NCBI RefSeq assembly: GCF_040412425.1
Contig: NC_089749.1
Location: 14,987,162-15,051,161 of the forward strand
Length of the DNA: 64,000 bases
Direction of reading: 5' to 3'
Origin: Macrobrachium rosenbergii
Taxonomy: Eukaryota > Arthropoda > Malacostraca > Decapoda > Palaemonidae
Shown here: positions 59,062 through 64,000 of the stretch, in pieces
Numbering within the stretch: position 1 is the stretch's first letter
How the letters are laid out: each line of letters starts with the position of its first letter
Notes under the pieces: model-generated
What the model was told of the DNA's origin: nothing
What the model saw: only the letters and a program-made list of their open reading frames with translations
Databases searched by the model: none
Made by a program: the position numbers and the translations under genes

Positions 59062-62000
59062 GCAATTTCCTTCAACAGTCATCACACCTGCATTGTAAGA
59101 GTGATTGGGATAGAACAGCCATCACGAGTCATATCTGGATCCATGCCATATGTAAGACGCACGGCTCTCTTCCCAGCCTCAACGTGCGGATGATAGGGAT
59201 CTGATACCCAATGAATACCACTATGATGTAAGGATGCCTGAAATCATAGTGCTCACAACTATTCTTGTTTAATCTCATGACCAAAAAAACCATAAATTGT
59301 TCTTTACGACATATTATTGACACTTCATATAATACTGTACTGCAATTTAAAAATATTCAAGGCCAATATATTATTGGAATGACATAAACAATCAAGACAT
59401 TCCCAAAGCTAACATTTTTCCATGGTCAAAATTTGAACATTTGCACTCATCAGTCATTCAACTCCTTGCAACCAAAATGCAAATTTCACCAATCACATGA
59501 AGCCTTCACAATACGAGGGGTCTATCGCAATTTTTATAAAAATCCATAATCAAACAATTTTCAAACTGTGATATCTCAGTCAATATTTAAGATATTTTCG
59601 TGATCTTTGTTGCAATATGAAGCAAAATTTATCTACTTTATGGCACTATGCATTTTGTTGTGGAAAAAATAAAACAAAATATATTACGAGTTAATGGAAA
59701 GTTACTTTTTTCCAATAGCGACATTGTTTGCAACATTTTTTCTAAGTTATTTTTCAAGATGAAGACTATTGTTAATATTAAAAAATTTTGTGATTCTGAA
59801 AGAAGAAAAGTCCTTCACGATGATACCTTTGAAAATTAAATTGAACAAATTTTGAAGTCACAAACAACGATTGTTGTTTTTGTTTTTTGTTTTTTATGTT
59901 TTTTTTGTATTTTTTTTTCTTATATTTCTTGAACCAATAAAGATTTCTCAAAACTTTTTCTTCCGAGTTGTTGGGCAATGTTTTAGCTTTCCAAAAATAG
60001 GGTTGTGAGCATTGTATCTGAAAATAATTGTGCTGTGAATATTTATTTTTGTTAATGCATATGTGGTAATGGAGAGTGTGTAAGTTTCTGTATTGCAGCA
60101 TGTTAATTTCAATGTATAATGTTTTTTTGTGTGTATCCTGTAACACCTGACATTCTGCTTTGTGGCTAAGCAGCATATGCCTTTACATCCTCACGGACAC
60201 CAACAGGCCGCTGATGTTTAGGCTCCATTATGGTAATAGGTCTTAATTTTATATAATACTTGCAAAAAAAGACACATACTATGAGGTAACAAGATGATAA
60301 CTTCCAACGCACACAGTGAGAAAGATGAAGACTCACGTAAACATTCTCTGATTGGCTGACGCATACTCTCATTCTGCGTGCTGATTGGCTGACCCGCCCA
60401 GCTGGCTGAGATAGACCCTTCATATCGTTCATTTCGCGCTCGACAAAAGTCATCATACAAAGGCACATTATTGGCAGCTCACAAGGCAACACATGCATAT
60501 TACGAGATGCAATTTTCGACCATGTTAGCATTCAAATTTTCATTTTCTGCTTACACAGGCTTAAACTTGAATAAATTCTAGAGCTTTTGGCAGGTTTGCA
60601 AAAAATGACCCTCCGGACCAACAGACCCTTCGTATTGTGAAAGCTTCACAATTTTAATTTTCCTACCACTACATACTTGTTGGCAAGAGCAATTCCATTT
60701 TTAGGAAAATCAGCATAGCTACTGGAAGATTCTTTAAATGTAAGTGTCAATGCTGTGATGAAATATACATGATAAATCACAATAACATTTTATGGTTCAC
60801 AGCTTTAAATGTTGAAAGGTCAATCAGTATATACAGTACATACCAATAAGCTAACCATCAGTGCCAAGTACCACCAATGAGCACCAACACCTGTCTAGAA
60901 ATGCGGACTCTTTTCTTGACTTTGATCTATATAAACAAAATGGAGCTTGAGGTGGTGGTCAAGTATCTACATCTAGCAGGTTTCTCAACATTGTTTTACT
61001 TAATTTTTAAATTTTCCTTTTTTTTTTAATTCATATCTAATTTCAATATTTTTCATATTCAAGCACTAGTATCTTCCTTTTCATTTTTTCAAATCCAAAA
61101 AGGTTCTAGAGGTAAAAAAAAAAAAAAAAAAACAATCTTTAGGAACAATCTTTAGGAACAGTGCCAATATAAAGAAAAAATGTCAAAAATCAAAAGCAAA
61201 CAGATTTATTGCTTATATTTTATGTTACCTATTCTTCATACCTCCTGCATTTTGTTTATTCCCTCCTTATAGTTTCCAGATCTTATTTGGCACTACTGCT
61301 ACAATCTGGCTTGTTAATGAATTTTTCTTCACCTAATCATGACTAGTGTTAATGAATATTGTGGAGGTCAAGTAAATGTTTCAAAAACAATCAATCCCTT
61401 GAGAGTTTAACACATTTCTACTTTCAATGCTTCATTCAACTATAAAATACAAATGCTTTGCTTGGCTATGAATTTTGTCTCTATTCACTAAGCCTGAGTA
61501 AACAGTTTTTGAGTTATTCACTACAAGTAATAAATCTAATCTGGATTCCACTGAATTATGGTTGGTTAACATATAAAAAATACTTTTATATACATTCTCT
61601 ATCACATCTAAACAGAACAACCGTCTGATAACAAAAAAAAAAAAAAAATGGCACTTCTCATCAGAAACCTTTACATACATAAAAACGGTGCTGAACTTTC
61701 AAATGAAGAAAAAATCTTACCTTCATCTTGTTTGGACTGTCGCGTTTCACCCACTGCTTATTCAGATAATCGATGACTTTCTTGCTAACGGTTTCTGGGG
61801 TTTGGTTAGGAACAATCCTAATGGAGAATTTGCCGATGACTTTGCGTGGAATGACAGTCTTAGCTCCTGGTTCACTGAAAGCTCCCTCTATCCCATGCAA
61901 TGAAAGGGATGGATTCCTCCATCTTGCCATTAAAGTCTTTGTCTGCAAAACAAAAAAATAAAAGTTTCAATGAAGTCAGTATGACAAACATTTGGTATAT

Positions 62001-64000
62001 CCAAAAAAGCAAAACGTTTTGAAAATTAAAGAATCTAATTGTGAATATACCTTAGATTAGAAGGAAGAAAAGTGTTTAATAGTTAGCCTTAGGTGTACAA
62101 CTTTTCTTTGCATAAGAAACAATTGCAGGATGTTGAAATATTACTTAAAATAATAATAATAAAACTCTTATCTACCTTATCCTCGTGGTGAATAAGTCTC
62201 TGATGACCAAGGTCTTTCCTGTAATCTTCTACATCAAAATCAATGTCTTTGTACAGGGCTTCCTCTTCTGATGTTACTGGCACCACCTCATCCATAATCC
62301 CTGACGTGCAAAATACACAATAAACTAACTATCAAGACTTCATGAAAGAAACGTTCATATGACAAAAACTTATCCTTCTGATCTTTACCTGCATTTTTAC
62401 AAGAAAATTAAAAAAATAAATAAGCATATCATGATGAAAAAAAAAAAGCCATAAAGCAGTACCACACCCCTTCTACAGTATTCCTCTACTCATGGTAAGT
62501 ACAGTACTACCAAAAGGAAATGGTGTGAAAAATATGGCCTGCGTCAAAAATCCTAGCATAATTTTTTTATTGTATTAAAGTTGTTTGTTGTTTTATCATT
62601 TCTGTTCCAAAAGTACCTGTAATTTCCAAAAAACATACAGATTTTGAAACAGTACATGAAAGTAACTTAAAAATTACACTGGATGATTAGGAAAAAAGTA
62701 CTGTAGTTGCCTGTCCTGCTCATAATAGAAATTAAGAGATCAGTACTTGTAGAGAGGGAGAGTGGGTCACTGATTATGTGACTCATAGCAACCAGGCTGG
62801 AGCAAACTCCAACTTCTTATTGTGAATGAAGTAGCTTTCTTAGGATGGTTATGGTCCAATGTCAAAAGATTCTGCTAAGATCATGCAAATGTCCAGGCTC
62901 TGCAACTGCATGCAAAAATTCTACCCATAACCTTCAACAGCTACCAAATGCAGTCAAGGGAAGATGTTTACAACTAAGAAAAGGATCTCTTTCCTATTAA
63001 GCAAGAAGTTTACACACTTTAGGAAGGTTGGGGTGAAGGAAATTTGCTATTATGCATATTTCGTATTATTTGACCACGTCATGTGATCATATGATCGCTC
63101 TGAACTACAAGCAAAAAAACAAATCTTCAGGAGAATGTCTGAAGACAACCAGCTCTTAAAGAAAGTCTTTCTAGAACTGTAAACATCCATGTATCTTTGG
63201 AGGGGGAAGATCTGTTTGAAACCAAGAGCATTGTAAATAACTCGCATTCATATGACAATCTAATTATGACCAACCACTTTGGAAAGTCTCTCTTAAGAAA
63301 CCATCTTTGGAAGGGTGATGAATATTCACTATTTCCACTTAGGATTCATAGACATGCTACAATATCTTCGTAGTTGGCTACTTTTATCATGTAAAAGTAC
63401 ACATTACTGATATAATTCATGCTAAGGTGTGGAAACTGGTGATCCTCACTTCATTCTATGATGTTCTTTCCTTCACCGCCAAGATTTGGAACTCTTTTTT
63501 GCTTTTGTTTTCCCTAATTCTTGAACCCATTCTTCCTTCAATAGGCAGGAATAACACTCTGCCATGGTTTCACCCCATATTTCTTCTTTTTTTTCCTTGT
63601 TTCCCTATGACTGGGATAGAAAAGACCATCCAGACCCATCCCACTGGCTAGTGCACTTACAAAAAACATGGTCTTTCACCCATCAAGTCTAAACCGATAA
63701 GCTTAGAAGTATTCCAAGTCTAAAGCACAACTCTACTGCAACAGCCTACACACTGTATTATAAAATCCTATTTCATTCAAAACTTTTTGGTACCCTAAGA
63801 ACAAAATACCACAACTGCAGTGCACAATGGTGGTATTTTCCCTCTAAAAATGCTTTGGTGTTGCTACTCCCATGAATGACTAACCTGGTATAAGGATGTT
63901 TCCTTTGTTATCCAAGAGGGTGTTCATCAAATAGATAAGATCTGCCATGGCTTCATGGACAGTGCCACCAAAAACTCCAGAGTGAAGATCCTTATGACAA
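44342..64000 (-). CDS. CNDP2: cytosolic non-specific dipeptidase (CNDP2-type, M20 metallopeptidase), C-terminal half with alternative exons
   Basis: CNDP2 is a cytosolic two-metal, homodimeric peptidase that splits dipeptides such as Cys-Gly (family knowledge). Exons on the minus strand: 64000-63885 (cut by the window edge), 62300-62176, 61942-61721, one of three alternatives (59237-59088, 58901-58752, 58711-58559), 45048-44947, 44386-44342. With one alternative this gives about 252 residues, matching the human C-terminal half. The first exon has [18 protein letters not shown], whose DLHSG His reaches the partner subunit's active site. Exon 3 has [18 protein letters not shown] and AKTVIPRKV. 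Exon 5 has [20 protein letters not shown] with the metal-ligand His. The protein ends [13 protein letters not shown]. The N-terminal half with the other metal ligands lies beyond the right edge. Confidence 0.95.
44947..45048 (-). CDS. CNDP2: CNDP2 penultimate exon with metal-ligand His
   Basis: 34 codons, [20 protein letters not shown] then [14 protein letters not shown], acceptor TTGTAG and donor GTAAGT. The His of GAHSQNE corresponds to the C-terminal zinc/manganese ligand of M20 dipeptidases. It is separated from the alternative exons by a 13.5-kb intron holding a provirus. Confidence 0.95.
45303..45828. mobile_element. foldback MITE with long arms and a G-rich core
   Basis: Left arm (about 45303-45466) starts TACTATCCATTTCAGGG; right arm (about 45665-45828) ends CCCTGAAATGGATAGTA. 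The arms stay complementary with scattered mismatches over about 160 bases (for example GCGTTTACTCTTGA against TCAAGAGTAAACGC). TA sits at both ends. The core at 45544-45613 is a run of G tracts on the + strand. Confidence 0.85.
46972..47871 (+). repeat. 5' LTR of the gypsy element
   Basis: Starts near TGATAACTAGGAATTCTGAA and ends near AAGGACACAACA; the same ends occur at about 57303 and 58254. Contains a possible poly(A) signal in CTCCTGGGAATAAAACACTA. The true start may be a few bases further left, where the two copies diverge. Confidence 0.85.
48140..48215 (+). repeat. 24-bp tandem repeat in the provirus leader
   Basis: AACATCTACAAGC(A/G)AAAGCAGTT-type units occur three times in a row, and a fourth, diverged unit follows. 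They lie between the 5' LTR and gag. Confidence 0.8.
48666..49900 (+). pseudogene. gag-like region with zinc knuckle
   Basis: An ATG at 48666 opens a Ser/Asn-rich frame typical of gypsy gag N-termini; it soon breaks. At 49724-49813 a frame encodes two knuckle-like motifs: [11 protein letters not shown], lacking its first Cys spacing, and an intact C-x2-C-x4-H-x4-C ([14 protein letters not shown]). Several stops between. Confidence 0.75.
49973..50257 (+). pseudogene. retropepsin-like protease region
   Basis: An open stretch of 94 codons reads [19 protein letters not shown]; retropepsins have D-(S/T)-G at this place. Here the Gly is Val (GTT at 50120-50122), which should abolish activity. Ends in an in-frame stop. 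Confidence 0.7.
51400..52300 (+). pseudogene. Ty3/gypsy reverse-transcriptase region, interrupted
   Basis: [20 protein letters not shown] at about 51520-51590 is the classic motif-1/2 block. A stretch of about 230 bases at 51655-51888 does not look like RT and may be an insertion. Then FEVMPF resumes, with frameshifts, a YLGHVI block and a K-(S/A)-L-x-x-L-x-R-F-L-G-like block near 52180-52240. Many stops. Confidence 0.85.
52300..53037 (+). pseudogene. RNase H and integrase N-terminal region
   Basis: [17 protein letters not shown] at about 52412-52462 and [11 protein letters not shown] at 52591 on are RNase H motifs; the frame 52591-53037 stays open for 148 codons. Its end, [15 protein letters not shown], is the start of the integrase HHCC zinc domain. 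Confidence 0.85.
53038..53830 (+). pseudogene. integrase core region
   Basis: Broken frames show the D,D-35-E signature: the Asp in ISVIAMDF (about 53214), [12 protein letters not shown] (about 53380-53420) and [20 protein letters not shown] (about 53475-53540). Downstream [18 protein letters not shown] is integrase tail-like. Frame changes and stops show it is dead. Confidence 0.85.
55283..55384. repeat. (TA)n microsatellite inside the provirus
   Basis: About 100 bases of TA dinucleotide with small interruptions near 55344-55372. Confidence 0.95.
55560..55702. mobile_element. pogo/Tigger-like MITE, truncated copy 3
   Basis: The right end, CCCCGCCCATAACTGGGGAC then TGCCTGTA, matches the right ends of the copies at 19790 and 33863. 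The left inverted repeat is missing. It is flanked by TA-rich sequence. Confidence 0.65.
57303..58254 (+). repeat. 3' LTR of the gypsy element
   Basis: Aligns with 46972-47871 over its whole length, with scattered substitutions and small indels, and an expanded (AG)n run at 57436-57487. Ends AAGGACACGACA. The true start may be at TGTTGGCACGTG, 57278. Confidence 0.88.
57436..57487. repeat. (AG)n microsatellite in the 3' LTR
   Basis: About 52 bases of AG; the matching position in the 5' LTR (about 47100-47111) has only six AG units. Confidence 0.95.
58559..58711 (-). CDS. CNDP2: CNDP2 alternative exon C (51 codons)
   Basis: Third homologous exon, phase 0-0, acceptor GTTGCAG and donor GTAAGG. 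It reads [20 protein letters not shown], then [17 protein letters not shown] and [14 protein letters not shown]. The first 20 residues differ strongly from A and B (no HH/HG pair, acidic instead), with one extra codon, while the second half is conserved. So the exons diverge mainly in the first loop. Confidence 0.93.
58752..58901 (-). CDS. CNDP2: CNDP2 alternative exon B (50 codons)
   Basis: Second homologous exon, phase 0-0, acceptor CCTCAG and donor GTAACT. It reads [13 protein letters not shown], then [18 protein letters not shown] and [14 protein letters not shown]. The start AS(L/F)-x-H matches exon A. The substrate loop TREGGSIP is the canonical form. It lies 186 bases after exon A and 40 bases before exon C. 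Confidence 0.93.
59033..59061. repeat. poly(A) tract between CNDP2 alternative exons A and B
   Basis: About 29 A on the + strand, hence a poly(T) tract in the pre-mRNA. It lies in the intron between exons A and B, starting 27 bases after the exon A donor. Confidence 0.95.
59088..59237 (-). CDS. CNDP2: CNDP2 alternative exon A (50 codons)
   Basis: First of three homologous exons in transcript order, phase 0 at both ends, flanked by AG (59239-59238) and GT (59087-59086). It reads [18 protein letters not shown], then [20 protein letters not shown] and [11 protein letters not shown]. It keeps the WVSD and H-P-H residues of the human protein. It differs from the family in the substrate loop: TRDGCSIP where TREGGSIP is usual. 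The donor (GTGTGA) is the weakest of the three. Confidence 0.9.
59238..61720 (-). other. CNDP2 intron before the alternative exons
   Basis: Runs from the GTAAGA donor after 61721 to the acceptor of exon A at 59238. It carries an inverted-repeat element at about 59492-60651. The rest is AT-rich. No further alternative exon was recognised. Confidence 0.7.
59492..60651. mobile_element. 1.16-kb element with terminal inverted repeats
   Basis: Left end ATGAAGCCTTCACAATACGA plus GGGGTCT (59497-59523) matches the reverse complement of the right end, AGACCCTTCGTATTGTGAAA plus GCTTCACAAT (60623-60652), with two or three mismatches. Inside is a short tandem TGATTGGCTGAC repeat (about 60349-60402). No transposase frame. 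Family unknown. Confidence 0.7.
61943..62175 (-). other. CNDP2 intron between exons 2 and 3 of the window
   Basis: Short 233-base intron with GTAGAT donor and TTTTGCAG acceptor. Nothing notable inside. Confidence 0.8.
62301..63884 (-). other. CNDP2 intron
   Basis: GTTAGT donor and GACGTCAG-type acceptor. AT-rich, no repeat with clear ends and no coding signal seen. Confidence 0.6.

Noticed and set aside
60166..60531. 121-codon minus-strand frame
   Set aside because: Lies inside an inverted-repeat element and has no recognisable domain.

Overview
The window looks like nuclear DNA from an arthropod, most likely a decapod crustacean. It is AT-rich, with long introns and GT-AG splice sites, long dinucleotide microsatellites and many small inverted-repeat elements. 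The taxon is inferred from this style and from protein similarity judged by eye, not from a search.

Three protein-coding genes were rebuilt exon by exon, and the codon phase closes at every junction used. (1) A LAS1/LAS1L ribosome-biogenesis endonuclease on the + strand, 10 exons, 2902-10925, 482 residues. (2) An OSBPL11-type oxysterol-binding-related protein on the + strand, 12 coding exons, 19418-40379, about 758 residues, with a PH domain, a Ser-rich linker and a lipid-transfer domain carrying EQVSHHPP. (3) The C-terminal half of a CNDP2-type M20 metallodipeptidase on the - strand, 64000-44342, running off the right edge. Genes 2 and 3 are convergent.

The main find is in the dipeptidase gene. 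The segment carrying the substrate-pocket GGSIP motif is present as three tandem, homologous exons of 50, 50 and 51 codons, all phase 0-0 (59237-59088, 58901-58752 and 58711-58559). This is the layout of mutually exclusive alternative exons. Only 40 nt separate the second from the third, probably too short to be spliced out. The choice of exon would change one wall of the active site.

The rest is repeats and intron. 1-2779 is intergenic with (AG)n and (AT)n. 10926-19400 holds decayed LINE reverse-transcriptase pieces, a SINE-like repeat and a 75-bp-arm hairpin. Introns of OSBPL11 hold pogo/Tigger-like MITEs, a 1.44-kb terminal-inverted-repeat element with its own tandem array, a decayed DIRS-type tyrosine recombinase and a LINE RT remnant. 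The 13.5-kb intron after the alternative exons contains a G-rich foldback element and a decayed Ty3/gypsy provirus with two LTRs (about 46972-58254) in antisense orientation to the host gene. A further 1.15-kb inverted-repeat element lies at about 59492-60651. No tRNA, rRNA or CRISPR was seen.
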